Shown piece after piece: positions 1 to 6,179 of a stretch of 6,342 nt of DNA (the stretch's first letter is position 1; each line of letters begins with the position of its first letter). A program made the translations under genes and the position numbers. Below the pieces are notes generated by a model. It saw nothing but the letters and a program-made list of their open reading frames with translations. It was not told the origin of the DNA and searched no databases. This stretch comes from Desulfobacterales bacterium (GTDB taxonomy: Bacteria; Desulfobacterota; DSM-4660; Desulfatiglandales; B25-G16), in NCBI GenBank assembly GCA_013375335.1, contig JABXJZ010000088.1, forward strand, positions 1 through 6,342, read 5' to 3'.

Positions 1-1031
1 GATTGCTGATTGCTCTTATCTGTGTGATCGGATTAGTTTTCCTCACTTATCCGGCATATGCGGACAAGAGGGAGACAACCAAAAGGTATGGGCCCGGATA
101 TGAGAAGTGGGTCGGAACATTGATTCCAGAGGAGTTCGAGTTCGGTCCGGACGATGAGGTTGGGCGGTTGAACTGGCAAGATCCTGCCATGGTTGTGCAG
201 GCGGCAAAGCTCGTCAAGAGGGGCAAGGTCTACGACCTGGCCCAGACGGTTGACCGAAATAGTCCGAACTGGCCCGGTCATCCACCCTACGAACTGATCA
301 CTTTCCGCTCACCGTTCGGTGAATGGAATCAGGAGGATCAAGGCTGGTTAATGAGCAACAACGATGCCAATATCTGCTTTGCCAGCGAGGCGACCATCCA
401 CTGCCAACACACCGGCACACACATGGATGGTCTTGCCCACGTGGTATTCGGGCCAGCCTGGGCGGGTTACAACGGTTTCTCTCAAAAGAAGATCCTGGGA
501 GACTGGGGTTTCGTGAAGACCGGTATCGAGACTGTCCCCCCTGTATTTTGCAGGGGAATTCTTTTGGATGTGGCTGATTACAAGGGGGTAAACTGCCTGA
601 AGGCAGGTTACCCGATCACCGTTGCTGACGTAAAGGGCACCCTGAGAAAGCAGGGCATCAAGATCGAGAAGGGGGATGCGGTCCTAATCAGGACCGGTGC
701 TGGCCAGTATTGGCCGGACAAGCAAAAGGCCACTATTGGACCCGGACCCACCTGGGAAGCTTGCAAGTGGCTTCTCGACAACGGTATGATGGTCGGCGGA
801 ACCGACACCGTGGCATATGAGGCTCAGCCAGTCCCGCGCGGGGTGGGACCGGTCGGAACGAACCCGCATCCTGGCCACATGGTCATGTTCCACCACGGGG
901 TTCATATCCTCGAGCTGTTGAACCTGGAGGGTCTCGCCAAAGACAAGGCATATGAGTTCCTCTTCGTCACTACAACGAATAAGTTCAGAGGGGCCACGGG
1001 ATCGAATATTCGGCCGTTCGCCATCAGGTAG
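1..1031 (+). CDS. Exported cyclase family protein (kynurenine-formamidase-like metal hydrolase), 5'-partial
   Basis: This is a cyclase-family (PF04199-type) hydrolase; relatives use a bound metal to open or close amide, lactone or ester bonds, as in kynurenine formamidase. Residues are numbered from the first in-frame codon, TTG at base 3. The family's metal-binding signature HTGTHMDGLAH is at 136-146 (H136, H140, D142, H146). The conserved RGILLDVA strand follows at about 184-191, and a late His-rich segment HPGHMVMFHHGVHILE lies near the C-terminus. Residues 2-20 are a hydrophobic segment ending in AYA before DKRE, which reads as a signal peptide, so the enzyme probably acts in the periplasm. 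The positively charged start expected of a signal peptide is missing and no ribosome site is visible, so the true start probably lies left of the window and the TTG is not it. The stop is TAG at 1029-1031. The substrate is not predictable. It converges on the minus-strand operon, with a shared terminator between them. Confidence 0.88.
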   Translation, partial: LLIALICVIGLVFLTYPAYADKRETTKRYGPGYEKWVGTLIPEEFEFGPDDEVGRLNWQDPAMVVQAAKLVKRGKVYDLAQTVDRNSPNWPGHPPYELITFRSPFGEWNQEDQGWLMSNNDANICFASEATIHCQHTGTHMDGLAHVVFGPAWAGYNGFSQKKILGDWGFVKTGIETVPPVFCRGILLDVADYKGVNCLKAGYPITVADVKGTLRKQGIKIEKGDAVLIRTGAGQYWPDKQKATIGPGPTWEACKWLLDNGMMVGGTDTVAYEAQPVPRGVGPVGTNPHPGHMVMFHHGVHILELLNLEGLAKDKAYEFLFVTTTNKFRGATGSNIRPFAIR

Positions 1032-1060
1032 GTCCGCTCCTGAGCTTCGTTAAACGATGA

Positions 1061-1096
1061 AAGAAAACCTCCCCTCGGCCGAGGGGAGGTTTTCTT
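1061..1096. terminator. Bidirectional rho-independent terminator (perfect 36-base palindrome)
   Basis: The arm aagaaaacctcccctc (1061-1076) is followed by ggcc and then the exact reverse complement of the arm (1081-1096), so the whole 36 bases equal their own reverse complement. The core stem is GC-rich and each outer end is A/T-rich, giving a TTTTCTT run on the exit side in both directions. It lies 29 bases after the cyclase stop and 51 bases beyond the permease stop, between convergent genes. This is where a shared terminator is expected. No other feature is visible between 1032 and 1147. Confidence 0.9.
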
Positions 1097-1147
1097 GTGT
1101 TGGGGAATGGGTGCTATTACTCAGGGCGAAGTTCTTTACAAGTAAGA

Positions 1148-2110
1148 TTAGATGGGTCTGATCTCCTGTCTCATGAATACATAGTAGGAGACACCAAAGC
1201 AGATGAAGGTAATGGCTATAAGGGTAATAAGATGGGGAAGTACAACATAAATGCTCTGGGAAAGGGCCAGCGGCCGCTTGAATCTTTCTGAAGAGAGTCT
1301 TTCAATGGCCCCCATAAGGACAAGCGATCCCGTTGTCTTCCTCATGGGATCAATTATTATAGCAGTGGAATCATTGTAGATTTGCATTGGAGAAAGCAGA
1401 GAGACGTTCCGTTTAATTCTTACATGCCCCATTATCATTTCGGGGTCTTGCGTAGTAGCTTGATCAAGTGGGACCATGGCATTTGCCACAACGCTTGCGC
1501 CCATGGAGACGAAGAATGAGAAAAAGATCCAGACGGCCAAGGTAGCCAAGGCTGATGTGGCAATACCCCTAAAGAGAATTGAGAAGAGTATGCTCACACC
1601 TAACCAGAAGGATATATAGAAGATACTGATAATCAGGTAAATAAAGATCCTCCACACCTCCTCAACACCGGGCACAACCCCAATCAAAGTAAGCCCCAGG
1701 CCTGATACCACCAGAAGGATAGATAGCAACATAATGGCAACGGTAGCCACACCCGATAGGAATTTACCGTTAATGATGGAGTCCCTGTAGATGGGCTGTG
1801 AGGCCAACTTACTTAAGGTCCCGGTGCTCCTCTCCCTGTTGATAGAATCGAAACCGAGTACCAACCCTATGAGGGGCCCAAAGAAGGCGACAAACTGTAC
1901 CAGGGAAAAGAGAGGACCCGTGGAGGTAAAGAGCATCAAGAATACAAACTTCGGTTTGGCAAAACCGCCGAGCTCCTCCCTGAGACCAATGCCCACCATG
2001 TAGGTTGTTATCAAACTGACCATGGCAATGAGGGCAAAGAGGATAATGAACCGATAGCTGCTGAAGTGATCCGCAAGTTCCTTTCTGAAAATGGCACCGA
2101 TACCCGTCAT
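1148..2110 (-). CDS. ABC-2 type transporter permease
   Basis: This is the 320-residue membrane subunit of an ABC-2 type transporter (NosY/GldF-like architecture), encoded next to its ATPase. About six hydrophobic spans are visible: roughly 21-42, 67-87, 118-146, 154-180, 184-208 and 288-312. The first cytoplasmic loop has the family motif around D88 and NRERSTGTL (91-99), followed by a P-I-Y-R-D segment and a GK at 115-116, a pattern typical of ABC-2 permeases contacting their ATPase. A larger non-membrane stretch (about 210-285) separates spans five and six. The ATG at 2110 overlaps the ATPase stop in an ATGA arrangement, and AAGAGGT at 2117-2123 gives a ribosome site with a 6-base spacer inside the ATPase gene, so translation is probably coupled. 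The gene is last in the operon and ends with TAA at 1148-1150, just before the shared terminator. The substrate is unknown; export is the usual direction for this class. Confidence 0.9.
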   Translation of the reverse strand: MTGIGAIFRKELADHFSSYRFIILFALIAMVSLITTYMVGIGLREELGGFAKPKFVFLMLFTSTGPLFSLVQFVAFFGPLIGLVLGFDSINRERSTGTLSKLASQPIYRDSIINGKFLSGVATVAIMLLSILLVVSGLGLTLIGVVPGVEEVWRIFIYLIISIFYISFWLGVSILFSILFRGIATSALATLAVWIFFSFFVSMGASVVANAMVPLDQATTQDPEMIMGHVRIKRNVSLLSPMQIYNDSTAIIIDPMRKTTGSLVLMGAIERLSSERFKRPLALSQSIYVVLPHLITLIAITFICFGVSYYVFMRQEIRPI

Positions 2111-2865
2111 GCTGAGACCTCTTGGAAATATTTCATATATACATCGTCTAAGGAGATTTCCTTATCATCCACCCCCAGTTTTTCCTTTGCGAGTTTTTCA
2201 AGAGGCCCCACAGCGACCATCCGCCCATTAATCATGATCCCTATGCGATCTGCGATCTTCTGTACCTGTTTTAGATCATGGGAGGAGAGGAGAATTGTTA
2301 TATTCTTATCCCTGCTGAGGGATCGAATGTAGTCAACGATCCGCGTGGTCCCTTCGGGGTCAAGACCCAAGGTAGGTTCATCCAAGAATGCAATGCTTGG
2401 CTCCTTGATGAGGATCTCGGCAATTCCCAACCGTTGCCTCATCCCCCTGGAGTAAGCACCGACCTTTTTCTCCACCTCCTCTTTCAGTCCGACACTCTCC
2501 AAGGCCTCCTCGATTTGGGCTGAGCTCACTGAATCAGGCATGTTGTTGAGCCTCGCTATAAACTTGAGGTTTTCCCTGGCGTTCATATCATCGTAGAAGC
2601 CGATATTCTCCGGGATATAGCCAACAATCCTCTTGACCTTGATAGCCTCCTTTGTGGGGTCAAAGTCCGCAACCCGGGCCCACCCCTTTGTAGGCTCAGT
2701 AAGCCCCAGCAGCATCAGCAAGGTGGTTGTCTTGCCAGAGCCATTTGGCCCAAGAAACCCGAATACCTCACCCTCCCGCACATCGAAGGTCAGGTCATTG
2801 ACCGCTACCTGCCTTCCGTAGCTCTTACATAACCCATTGGTTTCAACAATCGCCTTTTGACCCAT
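2107..2865 (-). CDS. ABC transporter ATP-binding protein (ABC-2 exporter ATPase)
   Basis: This is a 252-residue nucleotide-binding subunit that powers the permease encoded just downstream. All core motifs are present: Walker A GPNGSGKT (39-46), signature YSRGMRQR (138-145, an SRGM variant of LSGGQ), Walker B plus catalytic glutamate IAFLDEP (158-164, E163), D-loop GLD (167-169) and H-loop SSHD (194-197, H196). The Q-loop position reads GYIPEN (82-87), with Glu where Gln is usual; from general knowledge this is common in the NosF/GldA/BcrA-like ABC-2 ATPases. The ATG at 2865 is chosen because AAGGAGGT lies three bases upstream at 2869-2876. A longer reading from 2907 would add 14 residues unlike the family and overlap the upstream gene by 41 bases. 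The upstream stop is one base away and the downstream permease overlaps by four bases. Nothing suggests loss of activity. Confidence 0.94.
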   Translation of the reverse strand: MGQKAIVETNGLCKSYGRQVAVNDLTFDVREGEVFGFLGPNGSGKTTTLLMLLGLTEPTKGWARVADFDPTKEAIKVKRIVGYIPENIGFYDDMNARENLKFIARLNNMPDSVSSAQIEEALESVGLKEEVEKKVGAYSRGMRQRLGIAEILIKEPSIAFLDEPTLGLDPEGTTRIVDYIRSLSRDKNITILLSSHDLKQVQKIADRIGIMINGRMVAVGPLEKLAKEKLGVDDKEISLDDVYMKYFQEVSA

Positions 2866-2866
2866 G

Positions 2867-4081
2867 TTACCTCCTTCCAAGGGAGACAAACAGGCCAAAG
2901 AGCCCAATTATAACAAGGACAATTATCCCTATCCCTATCCAGCCCCAGGCTGCCGAGGTCTTTACTGTTACCCTCAACTCAAGCTCATCTGAGCTTTTCT
3001 CTCCACTAATGCTCACGCCAACTGCGTAGTCACCTACAAGTGCCTCTTCAGCTGGAGTGATACTTACCTCAACCTGCTCTATACTACCTGGTTCTAGGGA
3101 AGCGATCTTCTCCGGCTTGAAATCCACCTTCCAGTTCTCCGGCTTTATCGATAAGAACTCTATATCGTGGATTGTCGCCGAGCCGGCGTTCTTCACATAC
3201 ACGGAAATGTTGCCGGGTCTTCCCTTTTCCGTTTCAAGAGACAGGAGCTCTGTAGTAGTGACAGCCTCCAGCTTGTAGGTACCTGTAATAATCACCTTCA
3301 ACTCTGCCTCTGCCCTTGCCCTCCCCGCAGTTATGGTGACTGGAATGAGGTATTCCCCTGCCTTGGAGAGGCGATCAGGCGTTACCTGGACATTTACGCC
3401 CCTGCCCTCATCATCTTTGAGCGTGAGGCTTGAGATATATTTGTCCTCATAAGGGGGTTTGAAATTGATTTGCCACTCCTTTGGTCCCCTCGCGGCTAAA
3501 TTAAAGGTATCCTCCCTGCCGGTCTTGTTGGTTACATTGAGGGAAAACTCAAACCTCGCGTCGCTTGGCCCCTTTAAAACAGGGTAGGACGTGGTGAGCT
3601 CTATCTCTCCCTTCTCCTTCTCCTTCTCTTGTACCGTAATCGTTAGCCCATGGAATACCTTCAGTTCCCCATCCTCTGTCCTTGCATCCACCTGAAACTC
3701 ATAGGTTCCCGGCTTGGTATCCTTCTCCGGCCTGGCAAAAAAGGTAACGCGTTTATCCTCTCCCTCAGGGACGTGGACAGAGGTAACGGCGAAACTGTAG
3801 GTCTTGATCTTTGTCTCCCATCCGGGTGAAGCAGAGGCGATCCTCAGGTAGACATTCTCATCCCGTTTCCCCTTGTTTTTAATAATGAGATCTACTGAAA
3901 CATCATCGCCCTTGGGAATGATGACCTCTGGGTATTCGAAGGCAACTGAGATACCCCTTTCTGGTCTTGTATCCTCCTCCTTCTCCTCCTGGGCCAGTCC
4001 CAAGGGAACAAGAGATGTGCCCAGGCATAGGATTAAGATAACTGAAAGGCCGAAAATAGCCTTAGCTGATTCGATCCTCAT
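2867..4081 (-). CDS. Membrane-anchored NEW3-like (Ig-fold repeat) exported protein
   Basis: This 404-residue protein resembles the COG1470/NEW3-domain proteins often encoded beside ABC-2 ATPase and permease genes. An N-terminal signal peptide (residues about 7-30, cleavage likely after LGLA|Q) is followed by an acidic linker (EEKEED), then about three beta-rich repeats at roughly 43-150, 159-267 and 270-375. Each repeat shows the pattern of hydrophobic strands with an N-K-G, N-K-T or N-A-G turn and a W-x-(V/I/T)-x-(F/I)-K segment (around W87, then W-Q-I-N-F-K, then W-K-V-D-F-K). Lys/Glu linkers separate the first two repeats. A single membrane span at 381-401 ends in GRR, so the repeats face outside and the tail faces the cytoplasm. 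The start at 4081 has GGAG and AAGGA upstream and overlaps the preceding gene by 20 bases; the TAA stop at 2867-2869 touches the ATPase ribosome site. It is likely an extracytoplasmic partner of the transporter. Its exact role is unknown. Confidence 0.85.
   Translation of the reverse strand: MRIESAKAIFGLSVILILCLGTSLVPLGLAQEEKEEDTRPERGISVAFEYPEVIIPKGDDVSVDLIIKNKGKRDENVYLRIASASPGWETKIKTYSFAVTSVHVPEGEDKRVTFFARPEKDTKPGTYEFQVDARTEDGELKVFHGLTITVQEKEKEKGEIELTTSYPVLKGPSDARFEFSLNVTNKTGREDTFNLAARGPKEWQINFKPPYEDKYISSLTLKDDEGRGVNVQVTPDRLSKAGEYLIPVTITAGRARAEAELKVIITGTYKLEAVTTTELLSLETEKGRPGNISVYVKNAGSATIHDIEFLSIKPENWKVDFKPEKIASLEPGSIEQVEVSITPAEEALVGDYAVGVSISGEKSSDELELRVTVKTSAAWGWIGIGIIVLVIIGLFGLFVSLGRR
2869..2876 (-). 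promoter_or_regulatory. Ribosome binding site of the ABC ATPase, fixing its start
   Basis: On the minus strand AAGGAGGT lies three bases before the ATG at 2865. It overlaps the TAA stop of the upstream NEW3-like gene (2867-2869), which suggests reinitiation or coupled translation and argues against a start at 2907. The spacer is short, but the match to the anti-Shine-Dalgarno sequence is full. Confidence 0.75.
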
Positions 4082-5903
4082 TTTCCTTCTCCTCCATCTT
4101 CGCCAGATCTTCGAATCTAATATCTATTCCAAGGACTCCAATTATCTCATCGTTCTCATTCCTTATCGGCCCTGAAACTGTGATGCAGAGGGCACCTGTA
4201 ATAATAGAGGTATAAAAATCAGTCACATGGATATTCCCGTCCTTCATTGGATGTATGAACCAGCTTCTATTTGAGAAATCATCGTGTAACTTAAACCTCT
4301 CAAACTTGGCCTTATCAACAATATTGCAGATGTTCCTGGTGGTCTTCCCTCCATTAGTATCCGTTATATACATGAATTGGATAAATGGGTTGTCATCCAA
4401 GACCTTCTGCATAACCGGCTCCTGTCGAGCTGGGTCCATGGATGAAATATCCTCGTTTTCGAGCATGCCCTCCAGGAGATGAACAACCATATCAGAGGCC
4501 CTCTTCTTAAGTACATCAAACTGCGACATAAATAGTTCCGGGATATATTTCTGGCAGTGGTGTCTCATCTCTTTGTTGGAAATCACTGTTACCCTGCCGT
4601 CGTCGTACTCCTCCTGGATCTTCTTCTGTATCTTAATGACACCCGGGTGCCTCTTTAGGATCTTGAGGCTCTTCGGTATATCGCAGTTATTGTAGATCCA
4701 GTGGACAATGCCAGCTGTACCGGATTTATCCGTAATAAAGACAGTCGGTGGCCTCTTGAGGATCTTCTCCGTATCAAATATATTGTAGACCTCTTGGTTT
4801 TTCATCAAACCATCTGCATGTATGCCTGCCCTTGTGGCATTGAAATCCGCTCCCACGAAGGGGTACTGTTCAGGGATGTGGAAACCCAGCTCCCTTTCTA
4901 AGTAATTCGCTATATCGGTAATAACAGTCGTATCAATTCCATCTGTGGTACCCCTCAGATTTACATACTCCATGATCAGGCCCTCAATAGGGGTATTCCC
5001 TGTCCTCTCTCCAAAACCCAACAGGGTACCGTTCGCACTCTGGCAGCCATAAAGCCAGGCGGTTGTGGCATTGAGCAATGCCTTGTGAAAATCGTTGTGA
5101 CCATGCCACTCGAGTAACTTCCCAGGTACGCCTGCCTCCTCTATCAAAGCCCTTACCAGCTTCGGTACACTTCTGGGTAATGCTGTCCCGGGGTATGTGA
5201 CTCCAAAGCCAAGGGTATCACACAATCTGATCTTGATATCAATCCTGCTCTCATCCCTGAGCCGCATCAGCTCAGAGGCAAATGGAAGGACAAAACCATA
5301 AATGTCCGCCCTTGTGACATCCTCAAAGTGGCACCTAGGAACAACGCCCATATCCAGGGCGCTCTTCACTATTCCCAGATATTCCTCAATGACCTTTCTT
5401 CTGGTCTTTCCAAGCTTATAGAAGATGTGGTAATCGGAGACCGAGGTCAAGATTCCCGTCTCCGTAAGGCCCATATCCTTCAGAAGCTTGAGGTCATCGG
5501 TGTTGGCTCGGATCCAGCCGGTGATCTCAGGATATCTATATCCCTTGTCTTGACAGAGCCCTATTGCCTCTTTGTCTTTAGTGCTGTACAGGAAGAATTC
5601 ACACTGCCTGATAATCCCCTTAGGCCCTCCCAATTTATGAAGGAAATCGTACAGGTCCAGGATTTGTGTGCTGGTATACGGTGGGCGTGACTGCTGACCA
5701 TCCCTGAAGGTAGTATCGGTAATACACATCCTCTCCGCTGGGGATATGGGCACTATCTTATGGTCGAAATCTATCCGTGGAACCTCTGCATAGGGAAAGA
5801 TGTCCCTATGCAGATTAGGTTCATCGATATCCTTCAGCTCATATCTCCAGAATTTCTCGGGTTCATGGATTAGTACACCCTTTTCCCTATCCCATCTCGC
5901 CAT
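4062..5903 (-). CDS. HMGL-like (Re-citrate/isopropylmalate/homocitrate synthase type) enzyme fused to a C-terminal Cache/PDC sensor-like domain
   Basis: This is a 613-residue two-part protein. Residues about 58-455 form a DRE-TIM metallolyase, the family that condenses an acyl-CoA with a 2-oxo acid. The DTTFRDG motif is at 63-69 (R67, D68), the metal-binding HGH at 267-269, the signature GFGERTGN at 296-303, and the accessory-domain RAGIHADG at 358-365. The N-terminal extension (DIFPYAEVP) and the wording of many segments (DTTFRDGQQSRPPYT, SVSDYHIF, LEWHGHNDF) recall Re-citrate synthases from memory; homocitrate or isopropylmalate synthase remain alternatives. Residues about 463-600 look like a single Cache/PDC domain: a helix at 463-485, MYITDTNGG (511-519), R546/W548, Y564, then ITVSGPI (574-580) and GVLGIDI (589-595). 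No signal peptide or membrane span is seen, so the sensor-like part would be cytosolic. GGAGGG at 5909-5914 supports the ATG at 5903. The gene is first in the operon and its end overlaps the NEW3-like gene by 20 bases. The enzyme fold is certain, the exact reaction is not. Confidence 0.85.
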   Translation of the reverse strand: MARWDREKGVLIHEPEKFWRYELKDIDEPNLHRDIFPYAEVPRIDFDHKIVPISPAERMCITDTTFRDGQQSRPPYTSTQILDLYDFLHKLGGPKGIIRQCEFFLYSTKDKEAIGLCQDKGYRYPEITGWIRANTDDLKLLKDMGLTETGILTSVSDYHIFYKLGKTRRKVIEEYLGIVKSALDMGVVPRCHFEDVTRADIYGFVLPFASELMRLRDESRIDIKIRLCDTLGFGVTYPGTALPRSVPKLVRALIEEAGVPGKLLEWHGHNDFHKALLNATTAWLYGCQSANGTLLGFGERTGNTPIEGLIMEYVNLRGTTDGIDTTVITDIANYLERELGFHIPEQYPFVGADFNATRAGIHADGLMKNQEVYNIFDTEKILKRPPTVFITDKSGTAGIVHWIYNNCDIPKSLKILKRHPGVIKIQKKIQEEYDDGRVTVISNKEMRHHCQKYIPELFMSQFDVLKKRASDMVVHLLEGMLENEDISSMDPARQEPVMQKVLDDNPFIQFMYITDTNGGKTTRNICNIVDKAKFERFKLHDDFSNRSWFIHPMKDGNIHVTDFYTSIITGALCITVSGPIRNENDEIIGVLGIDIRFEDLAKMEEKENEDRIS

Positions 5904-5908
5904 CTCAT

Positions 5909-5914
5909 CCCTCC
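5909..5914 (-). promoter_or_regulatory. Ribosome binding site of the HMGL-like/Cache fusion gene
   Basis: On the minus strand GGAGGG is followed by the five bases ATGAG and then the ATG at 5903-5901. The ATG inside that spacer is out of frame with the long reading frame, so the start at 5903 is preferred. Confidence 0.75.
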
Positions 5915-5953
5915 ACTCCTGTAAACATCCTCCTTAGAATTTCGAACTTACGA

Positions 5954-5982
5954 AGCTTAATAACAAATATCCCAAATGTCAA
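5954..5982 (-). promoter_or_regulatory. Candidate sigma70-type promoter of the four-gene operon
   Basis: On the minus strand a perfect -35 box TTGACA (5977-5982) is followed by a 17-base spacer and TAAGCT (5954-5959) as the -10 box. The -10 is weak overall but keeps the key T-A----T positions. Transcription would begin near 5947, giving a leader of about 43 bases before the ATG at 5903. The surrounding DNA is A/T-rich, as expected for a promoter. Confidence 0.55.
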
Positions 5983-6165
5983 TAGGACAGAGAGAGCTCA
6001 ATTCCACCTTTGGATTACATATGTTGGAATCCCCGTGGCCTTTTGGGTTTTGACCATATCGGCTCAGTTATGGGTTGGAATATCGAGCAGTTCTGTGATA
6101 GTATCCGGTTCCATCTGACTTCAGCGCGGTGAGTTTCATCTATGGCAGGACCGCTCTTATCAGGG

Positions 6166-6172
6166 AAGGAGG
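6166..6172 (+). promoter_or_regulatory. Ribosome binding site of the TctC/Bug-family gene
   Basis: AAGGAGG sits seven bases before the ATG at 6180-6182, an ideal sequence and distance. This fixes the start of the incomplete gene at the right edge. Confidence 0.85.
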
Positions 6173-6179
6173 ATGACAT

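Larger units (their letters stand above)
5904..6179. other. Divergent intergenic control region
   Basis: These 276 bases separate the divergent operon and tctC-like gene starts. They hold the operon promoter near 5954-5982. They also hold an inverted repeat, ATTCCA (6001-6006) with TGGAAT (6025-6030), and a second overlapping pair, GGATT (6012-6016) with AATCC (6028-6032), around the palindrome ACATATGT. Such dyads between divergent genes could be operators, but the arms are only five to six bases. For the plus strand, the only promoter-like match seen is TTGGAA (6075-6080), an 18-base spacer and TAGTAT (6099-6104), four of six matches in each box. No RNA gene or convincing small ORF was seen. 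Confidence 0.45.

Noticed and set aside
2866..2907. Extended N-terminus of the ABC ATPase starting at 2907
   Set aside because: It would overlap the NEW3-like gene and add 14 residues with no family match, while a full Shine-Dalgarno sequence precedes the ATG at 2865.
2925..2940. Short tandem repeat of atccct
   Set aside because: It encodes the Gly-Ile alternation of the C-terminal membrane span of the NEW3-like protein and is too short to be a separate element.
3607..3631. Cttctc-type tandem repeat
   Set aside because: It encodes the Lys/Glu linker between the first two Ig-like repeats; low complexity is expected there.
5328..5690. Plus-strand ORF of 120 residues
   Set aside because: It is fully antisense to conserved catalytic-barrel sequence of the HMGL-like gene and shows no domain of its own.
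5912..5940. Seven-codon leader ORF (ATG at 5927, minus strand) preceded by AAGGAGG
   Set aside because: The AAGGAGG abuts the ATG with no spacer, and the peptide has no run of amino acids suggesting attenuation.
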